Shown in pieces: positions 21,068 through 32,100 of a stretch of DNA of 64,000 nucleotides. The stretch is taken from NCBI GenBank assembly GCA_030248135.1, contig JASANC010005293.1, positions 1-64,000 on the forward strand, read 5' to 3'. Below the pieces are notes generated by a model. That model was not told the origin of the DNA. It ran no database searches and saw only the letters and a list, made by a program, of their open reading frames with translations. The stretch's first letter is position 1. Every line of letters starts with the position of its first letter. Made by a program: the position numbers and the translations under genes. The stretch comes from Theristus sp. LFF4_11 (taxonomy: Eukaryota > Nematoda > Chromadorea > Monhysterida > Xyalidae).

Positions 21068-24000
21068 TCACTGCAACGAAAACGTGATCACTTTCTCGCC
21101 GACGTCATCCGGGTGGATGTAGCCGGCCTGGACGGCGAAGTTGACGACCGCCTCGATCAGATACAGATAGTGCGACTTGATCTGCAGCACGCCGTAGCGC
21201 TCCTGGCGCAGCTGAATCAGTGACTCGATCAGCGCCACGCGGCGTGTCGTCTGAAGCAAGCTTGAGAAAAATCGTAATCTGCGTGTTTTCGCTGCAGACT
21301 TTTTCGCGTTCTTTTTGGCTCCTCTTACACTCTGGTGGTTTCAATTGTGCATGGTATCAAACGCATGTGTGCTCCGTTCGCCTTGGTCGTTTTGTGGCCT
21401 TGTTGTTTAGCGCATATCGGACTTTTGTCCGTGCGCTCGAGAGATCGAGCACCTATTTGGTGTACAGGCCAATAATGACAACGGGATCCGTATTTGAAAA
21501 ACAGCGCTCTCAAGTTGAAAAACTTTACAAACGAGCGAAAAGTGATAATGGTGATGTTTTCAGCCAAGCTACCAGGGCTACATACTTCGTTCTACATACT
21601 ACATACAAGCGTTCAGAGAACCCCCATCGAGTTTTCTCGGCCATTAAGTGCCTACAGTCTATACTCTCAGAGCTGATTGGTTAATCATGAGCAGCTCTCA
21701 GTGCTGATTGGTTGGTCATCACGTTATGTTCGCGTCATGTTGCATATATTTTCCGGATAGACTGTATACACCACTTGGCGGGGCTCGATCCTCCGGAACG
21801 CACAGACAACGAGTCTGGGGACGCGCTACGACGCAAGCCACGAACGGTGACCCTATATTATTCCTGATCACCTGCATCCGCCGCAGCTCAATGTCAAGCG
21901 CCGTGAACGTGCCGGAACGGTGGACGCCAGTCGCGCAGACTACTAGCATTGGAGGGAGCTGCTTCGATCGAACTGTTGTTCCCTGCAATCATGGTTGAAG
22001 CGAACATGTGCTTTAAATCAGCTAATTAAAAAATAAAAATAAATAAAAAACATTATCAAAATGATTACCGTCGAAGTCTCGCTCATCGATCTTCCCAGGA
22101 ACTGCAGAAAAACGAGAAACTTTTGATAAAAATAATGCTGTTTTTTCTGGAACGTTTCGAGCAGAAATGACGCCGTTTGCTTTAAAAAATCACTAGTTTT
22201 CTACACAAACATTTTCCCTCGATTGAACGACAAAACAATCTATGATCTTTTATTTTGGTCCCGCAACTCAATGCGCCCATAGATAGGTAAACAGTTGCAT
22301 GCAGGACGCGGGAATTCAAAATTGGCAATGTGATCCGAGTCCCCTACATAGGACCGAGTCACTTTGAATTGCCACATAAAGATTGAAACTAGTTTTCTTT
22401 TCACGTCTGCACACGCATTTTGTCGCAGAACTTAAAAAATTGATATTACGTTAGATTTCTTGAACGAACGAACGATTTGATTTTAGGCGATGTTTTTCGC
22501 CAGGGCTAACCGAGAAAAGCGTACAGAACGCCATTGAGTAGGGCGCCCATCGAGTTTTCTCTGTCATTAAGTATCTGATGTTTTGCCCAGACTATAAGAT
22601 CTGTCTGTGGTAAAACACCTTCGGCAGTTCTGCCTGGTGGCCGTCGCACTGACGAGCCAGGGGACACCCCGGTATGCGTCTACCTGGCGAAACCGCAAAC
22701 AGCGAACATTATGTACTGATACCTCTACACCTGTATTAAATAGGGCTCTGATCCCCCGAACGCACTGACAACGAGTCTAACGCGCTGGCGCTACCACCCA
22801 GCCACGAGGGTGATTTCCCGCAAAGCGCATACACTGTCCAGTTTGTTCGCATGTGAGTGCGAGCGCACACCTTGGTCTCGACTTGTTGCGCCGCGAGACG
22901 CGCCTTTGATGTGAATTCGACCAAGGTTGGTGGAGGCTCTGCGTCGTCCACCCAATCACGCAGATGCATCACTCGCGTGTCGATCGGCTCAGTGACACCG
23001 GTCATTGAAATCTGAAATAAAGAAGCTCAGACTACGGTCGAACTCTAAATTGTAGGCAATTAGCTGATTTGCTGGTGATCACGTGATATTCATGGTTTCT
23101 GTGCAGAGGACAGACTCCGCCCACAAAGCAACGCCTGCAGAGAAAGCATGCATCGCGCGTGCATCGGCCAGTCAGCTATGGAATGCATCACGTGATCACC
23201 AACGAATCAGCGTATTGCCTATGATTTTAGAGCGCGCACAGGGAAAACGAGTGTCTCTATGTCGCACTTATGCCTCAAATACGTTACACTTTATGCGCAT
23301 AAGTAATATGATTTGGCGTAACATACCGGCGGCGTCCGTATATAAATATGCACATGTTGGCGTAACATAAGTGGGGCGTCCGTATGTGGAAACGCTACAA
23401 TTATGGCATACTTGAGCATAATTCCATCATAATTATATAGCTATTATGTGAGGGAGGGACGGAGGGACCACTCAGTTATGTTCTCAATTATGCTGCTGTT
23501 CACAAATATGTCGCATAAGTGAGCATGATTCGCATATTGTGGCATGTTTGAGACAATATGCGGATTCCCAAACATGCCAAAACTATGCACATATATAGAG
23601 CATATTGAAACTCGTTTTCCCTGTGGCGGCTTTGTAGTTGCTGTTTTTAGTAGCTTCGGTTTTCTCAGTGACCGACGCGCGAACCGTCAACTCATAGACG
23701 AGCGTATGCGTGCCGCCCGGCTTCACGCTCTCGGCTCGCACGTCCATCGCGTTCAAATAGCGGCGCGACTGTCCGGCGTTCGGCAGGAATTGTGTGCAGT
23801 TACTGAGCAAGAAAAACAACAAAAATTGAAATCGCGCTCTGAAACTGTATAACACTGGGGTGCGGGTGATTGCACAAGTTGCATTTTATTTACTACTGTT
23901 CTTGTTATTCAGCTTCTGTTGCAAGAAAGTTGCACTGCCTTGCGGTTGTTGTTTCTTCAACGGTTGCATGCACAACAACCTCAAACCAGTGCGAATGCGC

Positions 24001-27000
24001 GGCAAAAACAGAATATAACAAGATGAAGAAAGACAGTGACGAATGGAGCGCGAAGAAGCGCGACACATTTTATCATAATTCGCGACGCCTCAACTGTTTC
24101 GTGTCGAGCGTGTTCGGTTGGCGGACCAACGGCGACAGCAGGACAACGACGGACGGCCAGATCTGCCAGACGAGTCGCCAGAAGTCCGCCTCGGTCGTCT
24201 CGTCGTAGGGCGCCTGCGCGAGCACGTACTGCGCCTGGCGGTCCATGCCGCTGACGTACGAGGCGTGCACGTAGTCGCCCTGCTTCTCCGTAAACACGTC
24301 GTCGAGAACAACCTAATTTGTACAGCAGCACATGTGGAAAACGAGTGAAAGGCTAACGCACAGGGAAAACGAATGTCTTTACGTCATGTCGTACACACAT
24401 ACAATACATGAAGTTCGCTGTTTGTGGTTTCGCCAGGTAGACGCATACCGCGGTGCCCCCTGGCTCGTCAGTGCGACGGACACCAGGCACAACTGCCAAA
24501 GGTGTTTTACCACAAACAGATCTTATAGTCTGGGCAAAACATCAGCGAACCTAGTCGTAAAATCTCACAAAATCAAAGCAGCTCAAATGTACATAAATGA
24601 CAAAACTTTTGCGACGTGCTCACATTCGTTTTCCCTGTGACGCTGGAAATTTTTTGCACCTAAATAGCAGTCAGAGACCCTAAAAATTTAGATTATATAA
24701 TTATTATTATAACGCATTTTGAGAAGCAAACCTATAAAACTGAGCCAAACAAGAAAAACTGTAACGTTGCGGAAGGGGATATCTGTATTATAAAAAGATT
24801 ACGTACACGAGTGTCATCGTAGAGCATGAGATTCTTGAATCGATTCTTCTTGAAGTTACTCGGCTGCATGAACGCGTCAATGCTGGGCATCGCGCTGCCG
24901 GCGTATTCGAACTCAGTGCGCATCAGATCACGAATGCTCTTGTGCTTCAGTAGACGCTCGACTTGCTGGCTGGCACTGAACATTCAAAAACGTTGAGAAA
25001 AACTTCGAAACAACATTGAAGAAGCTCTCTCTCTACATCTCTCATCTCTATGATTCACCTAAAATTGACGTTTTATAGGTCACAGGTATAACCTGTATAG
25101 GTGGCAATTAAACATCGCCTGAGTATTTATTACTATACAGGGTGAGCCAAAAAAGGTTCCATTTTCAAACTGCTGTCACTGGCTGGTGTTTCAATATTAT
25201 GAGCTGAAATTCTCAGCATTGATAAAACATGTGATGCCATTTTTCTGACAAAATTTTTATCCAGTTTGGTCAAGTAGATTCAGTTTTACAGCACAATGTT
25301 TAAAAATTCCCAAATTTTCAAAAAAAACGGATTTTTAACCAAGAATTTAACAACGAATCATTCATTGCTCATAGACATCCAAATCATCACCAAGGTTTGT
25401 CGTCCGGCAGCGGCTGGATGGAATTTTACGCGAAACTGGCGAGTCACTGCAGAAAAACTTTCAGATTGCTCCCACCAGATAGCACACCTAGGGTTAGGGG
25501 GAAAAAAAATCCGGATTTTTTTTTTAAATTAAAAAAAAAATTTTTTAAAAAAAAAAAAAATTTTTTTTACAAGTTAGGTTTGTTCGAAGCGTCTCGTCGA
25601 GCTGAGTTCATCTAGACTATTTTCAGAACGATCCGGAAAACTATAAGAGCGAAAATCGTGTTTTATTGAAATTATGTCCATTTCATAGAGGGAAAGTTGC
25701 ATTTTCAACAGTAAAACAGGACAATTTTCGACGTGTACTTGAATATTGAACCGTTCTTAGTTGTTCCTCTTTAGAAAATTACCAAAATTTGACTGTGTTC
25801 AAAAATTCCTGTTTGCTGTAGCTAAGTCGGCAACCCCTGTCGACCCGGTCGCCCCCCCCCCCAAGACACTTACTTTCAGGTTCAACCAGCTATGCTATCT
25901 GCCACATGGCGAGAGCCCACTCTTCAAATCATCGTATCGAAAACACGTACCATGATTTCGCGATCACGTTGCGGGCAACTGACAGACGCAAGTTTAACAC
26001 GTTAGTTTAGCTCAGCACGCAAGTTTTAACATGTGGCCATGTTATCGGGTATCTGAAAAACGGTCGTGTGATGTGGTATTAACCAACATCCCCGCTCCAA
26101 TTGTTTAACAATATATCGCACAACTCCATTGTAGACCTATAACGTACGCCAATCAACAAGATATCATGTTCATCTCATGGCCTACCGACTGAAAAAACAT
26201 GTTCTAAGTTGCAAGAAAACGATTTCTGAAACGATATTTCAATTCAGTTAAGTCATTTCAACGCTAAAAATTGACTCTAGAAGTCATCCAAATCGAAAAA
26301 CATGGAGTACGTCGGTCAAAATGACCAAATAATGACATGTACCTAAGCACACAAAGAAGTTGGGAAGAAAATTTGGTTTGAACTTTCAAAAAATTATGCC
26401 ATAAATCGAATTTTCAGAGCAAAGTAGAAGAAAAATTTTTCAAATTTTTTTTTTAAGTTTGAAAAAAAAATCCAAATTTAAAAAAAAAAAAACGAAAAAA
26501 AAAATTAAAAAAAAAATTTTTTTCAAAGCCCCTAACCCTAAGCACACCAGACCCGTTGTTCTGCTGTCCACTTAACCATGACGAAACTGCAGAAAACTGA
26601 AACTGAAACACTGTTTTTATTCAAACCGCAGAAAAACTTTTCAAAAGGAACAAATTAACAGACAGAGCAACACAGAAAACAAAAAAAATCAACTGAACAA
26701 TTCTTTCTGTCGCAGTCGCATGGCTGCTGACTCGAGTCCGTTGTGAAACATCAGAATTTCGCTCGAGGTGCTCAAATGCAATTCAAGTGTGAGACCTTTC
26801 CACTCTGAGCGCATGATTTGAACTATCACGGGTATCCAAAAAGACCAATTTGTCACCTTCGCAACAGTTTCAAAATTGAATCACGCATCTTGATACTAAT
26901 TTTTTCTTGCACTCATTTCAGTCAATTTGTTGATTTTTCGAGCTTTTCAGAAAATCTGCCACAGTTTTGTCAGTAAAATGGCAACGCATGTTTTATCAGT

Positions 27001-27477
27001 GCTGAAAATTTCAGCTCATAATATTAAAACACCAGCCAGTGACGGCAGTTTGAAAATGGAACCTTTTTTTGGCCCACCCTGTATTTAGGGGACTCGGATC
27101 ATTGTGAATTTTGAATTCCCCCGTCATGCATAAAACTGTTTACCTATTGAGTGTCGGGAGCAAACTAAACGATAGCAGTTGGCGTTGAATAACGCCAATT
27201 GGCGGCTTACAGCGCCAACTGATATTTTGGCGGCTGTTTGATGGTAGGAATTTTGTTGTGAGGAGATCATACAACAACAACTGTTATTTTAGTTTTCTTT
27301 ACATTTAAAAACGGCAGTCTGCTCGGGGTGGCAGACGTAAAAACCAGAAAGCCGCAGCAAGCAAACCTACCTGTAGCCGACACTAGTGCATTCATACGGC
27401 GAGTTGTTCGAACGACTGCTGTCTGGCGATTTGCAATAGAATGATGAATCGAGCTGGTTGGGATGCGGACTTTCCAT
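21068..27477 (-). CDS. Single-domain protein tyrosine phosphatase with atypical signature
   Basis: Seven phase-consistent exons: 27,477-27,371, 24,975-24,807, 24,312-24,095, 23,802-23,673, 23,011-22,871, 21,982-21,872 and 21,250-21,068 (352 residues). A short serine-rich N-terminus precedes one classical PTP domain. Motifs in order: NRFKNLMLYDDTRV (pTyr-recognition loop, Phe in place of Tyr), GDYVHASYVSG, YVLAQAPYDETTEADFWR, a WVDD loop in place of WPD, the P-loop VVCATGVHRSGTF, and GVLQIKSHYLYLIEA near the end. The C-x5-R-S core is intact, but the residue before the catalytic Cys is Val instead of the nearly invariant His, and SAG is ATG. Cys, Arg and the general-acid Asp are kept, so activity is possible but altered; a role as an adaptor is the alternative. 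No membrane segment or receptor ectodomain is seen. Introns contain MITEs and a nested mariner/hAT insertion. Confidence 0.85.
22254..22440. mobile_element. MITE with TTTTGG...GACTCAATGC ends (copy 1)
   Basis: About 187 bp. Inverted ends carry ACTCAATGCG near the left and CGCATTTTGTCGC near the right; GGCAATGTGATCCGAGTCCC is internal. Related copies are at 37,131-37,332 and 44,079-44,277, and a fragment is at 27,085-27,175. It lies in PTP intron 5. Confidence 0.6.
22572..22710 (+). repeat. Inverted pair member, partner at 24,412-24,548
   Basis: About 139 bp including AGATCTGTCTGTGGTAAAAC and GTCTACCTGGCGAAACC, found in reverse complement at 24,412-24,548. Both copies lie in PTP introns. Confidence 0.7.
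23035..23236. mobile_element. Hairpin MITE (copy in PTP intron 4)
   Basis: Left end ACGGTCGAACTCTAAATT, with family blocks GGTGATCACGTGAT and GACTCCGCCC. The right end is interrupted by the CACAGGG element that starts at 23,237. Confidence 0.7.
23237..23625. mobile_element. MITE with CACAGGGAAAACGA ends, 3-bp duplication GCG
   Basis: 389 bp. It starts CACAGGGAAAACGAGTGTC and ends TCGTTTTCCCTGTG, with GCG directly on both sides (23,234-23,236 and 23,626-23,628). The interior has repeated ATAATTATG/GCATAA motifs. A 3-bp duplication and CAC ends fit the CACTA superfamily (inference). Confidence 0.75.
24359..24639. mobile_element. MITE with CACAGGGAAAACGA ends, 3-bp duplication ACG
   Basis: 281 bp. 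The termini match the element at 23,237-23,625, with ACG on each side (24,356-24,358 and 24,640-24,642). It contains the inverted partner (24,412-24,548) of 22,572-22,710. It lies in PTP intron 2. Confidence 0.75.
25138..27081. mobile_element. Mariner-like non-autonomous element, TA duplication
   Basis: Terminal inverted repeats of about 100 bp begin CAGGGTGAGCCAAAAAAGG on the left and CAGGGTGGGCCAAAAAAAGG on the right (reverse complement), flanked by TA on both sides. The ends then share GTTCCATTTTCAAACTGC, CACTGGCTGGTGTTT and GAGCTGAAATT. No transposase ORF. A hAT-like element (25,489-26,540) is nested inside. It lies in PTP intron 1. Confidence 0.85.
25489..26540. mobile_element. hAT-like non-autonomous element, 8-bp duplication AGCACACC
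   Basis: 1,052 bp. It starts TAGGGTTAGGGGG and ends CCCCTAACCCTA, flanked on both sides by AGCACACC (25,481-25,488 and 26,541-26,548). TAGGGTT ends with an 8-bp duplication are diagnostic of hAT. The interior has A/T homopolymers and no transposase. Its right 580 bp recurs at 30,793-31,375. Confidence 0.85.
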
Positions 27478-27659
27478 GATTGAAGCGGTGAGTTGCTGGA
27501 GGGTGATGATAATTAGTAATACACGGAGGATTAAGACTGAAAATTTGTTTCGGTGTGTGCAAATGGGTATAGTGAACTTAGCATTATTGCCGGTCTGAAC
27601 TTTTGTAGTGTGTTTTTTTGGCTCAGCCACTACTTACCCTGTAAAAGTTTAGTACGCTG

Positions 27660-28470
27660 CCTACAGTCGAATGGGGGGGGCGACCGGGTTGGGTTGACGG
27701 GAGTTGCCGACACACAAGAAGAGGTATGGTAACGTTTTGGAAAAGGGGTAAATGAGGTCACCCAAACAAAATCTGGAAAGTTCCGCCATACAGGAGTCAT
27801 TCGGGAGCAGTACCGTGGGCGAGGGGGGGTGGGGGGGGGTACACCCCCTAGAGCACCAGAGACCGTCGGGTGGGGGGGGGGGGGGGGGGGGGCACCGTAC
27901 CACCCCCCCCCCTAAAACCGGGCACCCCCCCTCCATCGGACCCCCCCCTCGAAAATTTGGCCGGGACCCCCCTCGAAAATTTGGCCGACACCCCCCCACA
28001 CCCCCATGAAATTTTGTCTGGCGGAGACCCCCCCCAAAATTTTCCGTACACCCTAAAATTTTTTTCGAAAATCATGATTTTTTTGTCTGTAAAGTCCATA
28101 ATATAAGCTGAATATATGATAACTTGACCATCTTCATTGTAATTTCAACGATTTTGCAGCAAAATTTAGCGTTTTTCCTTCAAAATTTAAGCGAAAAATT
28201 ATCATGGGGGGTGGGGGGTGGGGGGGGTGGACCCCCCACAGAAAATTTTGAAAAAATGCACCCCCCCATGGGACCCCCATGGGGGTCCCACGTTACCATC
28301 GGTTGGACCCCCCCCCCCCCTCACTTTTTGGTCGGCCCCCCCCCCCCCCCCCCCCAACGGCACAATACCCCCCCCCCCTTCGAAAATTGTTTTGGGCCCA
28401 CGGTACTGGTCCAAACTATGGTAACTGCCCGAAAACAGTAGCGAAAGTGCGGGGGGGGGGTGGGGGGTCC
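27660..28470. repeat. C/G-tract array with TCGAAAATTTGG spacers
   Basis: Runs of 6-18 C or G alternate with short spacers such as CTCGAAAATTTGGCC, CTAAAACCGGGCA and CCATGGGACCCCCATGGGGGTCC. Open frames here are only translations of the repeats. Related tracts are at 30,340-30,790, 31,366-31,790 and 39,785-40,230. Run lengths should not be trusted. No gene is seen. Confidence 0.7.
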
Positions 28471-28539
28471 ACCCCCCTCAGCCGAAAATCCTGCCCGTGC
28501 ACGGGCAGATACCCGTGTACGGCAAATGTACTTTTGCGG

Positions 28540-30345
28540 CCCAAGAGATTGCGGCCTGGACGATTGCGGCCGAAGCGTAGCGGCCTGAAGGATTGCGGCC
28601 TGGACGATTGCGGCCGAAGCATAGCGGCCTGGACGATAGCGGCCTGGACGATAGCGGCCCGGACGATAGCGGCCTGGGACGATTGCGGCCCGGGACGATT
28701 GCGGCCTGGGACGATTGCGGCCCGGGACGATTGCGGCCTGGGACGATTGCGGCCCACAAAGTTTTCATGCTTTGTCACCTTTCCAGGTCAATTTCTATCT
28801 ATCTAGAAAATTTGCTCCAGCCATCTATATCGCCCCCCCCCAACACCCCTGCTCTGGAACAACAATGGTTTAAGCCATCGTCGTCGTCGTGTCTGCTGCG
28901 TTTGCGTCGAATCGATCGTTGATATTTGCGCTAATATTTGCGCCGCTGTTAGCAATAAAATAAATTGAATTGAATGGAAATTGAATTGAATTGAAATAAA
29001 TTGTTGCTGTTTGTTGTCCGAATCCCTATGTTTGAAAATCCAAGATTCTGGAGGTTTGATTTGAAACAAATGCTGGGGGTGGGGTTAAGGTTGTTAAACA
29101 AAAATCGAAATTTTTATGTGATTAAAAAGTGCCTAATAAAAAAATTCAAAAATTTTCCCTCTAATATGCTCTGAAAACCTTAATTTTGGCACAATTTTTT
29201 CGAAAGTTCAACAAAAATTTTCTTTGATATTACCTCGTAAAACCGTCAGTAGTCGATTTTGGACCGTTTTACCGACTGATTTTAGGCTTCGACAATTTCG
29301 GCGATGAAGTTTTTGAGCGTTCCAAAGCTTGGCTACTATTTCCGATGCAGATAAGGTGACAATTCGCCTTGCAATCTGATTTCTGAGCGTCCGAGCTGCT
29401 CCGTTTGCCAGCGCCACGTTGTCTGGTTGCTGTTTCGTGTCCTGTCGTCGCGCCATCATTAGAATTGATCGAATTTCAACCCGGTATGTGTGTTTTCACT
29501 TGAGCTGGGAACAATTAGTGACGTTTTGGGGGTCAAAACACAAGAGGCATGGTAACTGTTTGGAAAAGGGGTAAATGAAGTCACCCAAACAAAATCTGGA
29601 AAGTTTTCGGGAGTCATTCGGGAGGCGCTTGCACATCAAGTGCGGTTCTTCGAACTCCCTGGTTAATTTAGCACAACTTTATTTTCTGATTTTTTCCAGT
29701 TAAAAAAATGACGATTTTTGTTTTTTTTTCAACAACCCAAGGTGGGGTCTCTGCCTGAGGACTCAACTCGAGACAAAAGAAATTTTTCAGATATCTAGAT
29801 ATTTTTATAAGAAAGTACAGTTTTAAATTTTAATGGGAATTTTTTTGTTGGTTTAATTTTTTTATAATTAATTGGTAGTTTAAAACTTTAATAACAAATT
29901 AAACAAAAAAGGCTCAGATGAAATATAGCTCTGCCCGGCGACAAGGAAAGTTGAGCATGGAAGATTTCGATTTGGGGTTCTAAGAAAAACATAATTACTA
30001 ATCAATAAACAAAAAACAACTTAAAAAAAAAGAATTGAAAACTCGATCGTGTGCGAGAATAACATAACCAGTTGCGTGCGACAAAGACAATGACACCGCT
30101 TTAAAATTTCGTGGGCCGCAATCGTCCCAGGCCGCAATCGTCCCGGGCCGCAATCGTCCCGGGCCGCAATCGTCCCAGGCCGCAATCGTCCCAGGCCGCA
30201 ATCCTTCAGGCCGCAATCGTCCAGGCCGCAATCCTTCAGGCCGCAATCGTCCTAGGCCGCAATCCTTCAGGCCGCAATCCTTCAGGCCGCAATGCTTCGG
30301 CCGCAATGCTTCGGCCGCTATCTAATGGGCCGCAATCGAACGCAC
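28540..30345. mobile_element. Fold-back element with GCGGCC-repeat arms (family 2)
   Basis: The left arm, about 28,540-28,755, is a tandem array of a 15-16 bp unit (GCGGCCTGGGACGATT). The right arm, about 30,110-30,345, is the same array inverted (AGGCCGCAATCGTCCC). The 1.35 kb between them has no recognised gene. An open frame at 29,208-29,459 on the minus strand (83 codons, basic) resembles nothing I know. The architecture parallels the element at 1-1,035 with a different unit. Confidence 0.65.
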
Positions 30346-31790
30346 GCCCCCGTGTACCCCCCTCCCCCCCTTTACCTCGACACGGGTATTAGACTCCCCC
30401 CACCCCCCCCCTCCGCGAGAAAACACGGGATCGCACCCCCCCCCCTCACGGTGGTCAATCTCATCTCAATTTTTTCCAAAAATACCGTAATTTTTGCATT
30501 TTTCTTGACGTTTGTGTCTGCCCCTGCAAAGATTTTGTTGTTTCTGACCAAACAAGCAGCTTGTTTGCACAAAATATTCTGTATTTTACAAGAATTTCTG
30601 TGTTTTTCTAAGGCAAAAATTTGGTATTACCCGTGCGATCCCGTGCACCCCCCCTCACGAAATTTTTCTGCCAGTGCACCCCCCTCAGGAAAATTTGCTG
30701 CCCGTGCACCCCCCTCACCGAGAAGGCACCTGACCCCCCTCTAAAATTAGGCAAACACCCCCCCCCCCTCACCCGAGGTCCCGCTTTCCCGCGATCACGT
30801 TGCGGGCAACTGACAGACGCAAGTTTAACACGTTAGTTTAGCTCAGCACGCAAGTTTTAACATGTGGCCATGTTATCGGGTATCTGAAAAACGATCGTGT
30901 GATGTGGTATTAACCAACATCCCCGCTCCAATTGTTTAACAATATATCGCACAACTCCATTGTAGACCTATAACGTACGCCAATCAACAAGATATCATGT
31001 TCATCTCATGGCCTACCGACTGAAAAAACATGTTCTAAGTTGCAAGAAAACGATTTCTGAAACGATATTTCAATTCAGTTAAGTCATTTCAACGCTAAAA
31101 ATTGACTCTAGAAGTCATCCAAATCGAAAAACATGGAGTACGTCGGTCAAAATGACCAAATAATGACATGTACCTAAGCACACAAAGAAGTTGGGAAGAA
31201 AATTTGGTTTGAACTTTCAAAAAATTATGCCATAAATCGAATTTTCAGAGCAAAGTAGAAGAAAAATTTTTCAAATTTTTTTTTAAGTTTGAAAAAAAAA
31301 ATCCAAATTTTTTTTTTTAAAAAACGAAAAAAAAATAATAAAAAATTTTTTTTTTTCAAAGCCCCTAACCCTAGGGGGGGTTGTCGGCCAAATTTTCGAG
31401 GGGGGGAGTCCGATGGGGGGGTGCCCGGTTTTAGGGGGGGTGGCACGGTGCCCCCCCCCCCCCCCCACCCGACGGTCTCTGGTGCTCTGGGGGGGTGTGG
31501 GCCCCCCCCCCCCCCCCCCCGCCCACGGTACTGCCCCCCATGGGACCCCGGGGGGGGGGTCCCACGTTACCATAGGTTGGAGACCCCCCCTCACTTTTTG
31601 GTCGGCACCCCCCCCCCCCCCACGGCCCCAAACCCCCCGTTCGAAAATTTGTTTGGGCCCACGGTACTGACTGCACCCCCCCTCAGGAAAATTTGCTGCC
31701 CGTGCACCCCCCTCACCGAGAAGGCACCTCTGACCCCCCCCCCCTCTAAAATTAGGCAAACACCCCCCCCCGTCACGTCACCCGAGGTCC
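30340..31790. repeat. C-tract arrays flanking a partial hAT-like copy
   Basis: Positions 30,340-30,790 and 31,366-31,790 are C-tract arrays with spacers such as CGAGAAGGCACC, CTAAAATTAGGCAAACACC and GAAAATTTGCTGCCCGTGCA. Between them, 30,793-31,375 is an almost identical copy of the right part of the hAT-like element at 25,489-26,540, ending CCCCTAACCCTA. No coding sequence is seen. Confidence 0.7.
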
Positions 31791-32100
31791 CGCTTCAGCT
31801 ACTGCCCGAAAACACAAATGAGGATTTTCCTTTTTTAACAACCCTACTGCTACGATCGACATTTTGAACTTTTGCTGATTACGTGAACTCTACGAATTAT
31901 GTTATTTTTATAGCACATCCCACGACCCTGCTCAGAGGTTCATTTCCGCTCATCCACAACTTTCCCTACCTATTGGAGAGCATTTTCTGCGTGCGCCCGC
32001 GCACATGCTAACGAAAATCCGTTGCTGGTGCGGCTATTCGTTCAGAAAAACCATCAGAGATAATTGAGAAAGTCAACGACGACGACGTTTATACACTCCG

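Noticed and set aside
24073..24348. Plus-strand and alternative-frame ORFs over 24.1-24.3 kb
   Set aside because: Shadows of PTP exon 3, which has clear domain homology and matching splice phases on the minus strand.
27752..28806. Long proline- and glycine-rich open frames in the C-tract region
   Set aside because: They exist on both strands and in several frames only because homopolymers and short repeats contain no stops; there is no conserved domain or splice logic.
29208..29459. 83-codon basic open frame on the minus strand
   Set aside because: No recognisable domain and no phase-compatible neighbour; it lies inside the fold-back element, so I do not call it a gene.
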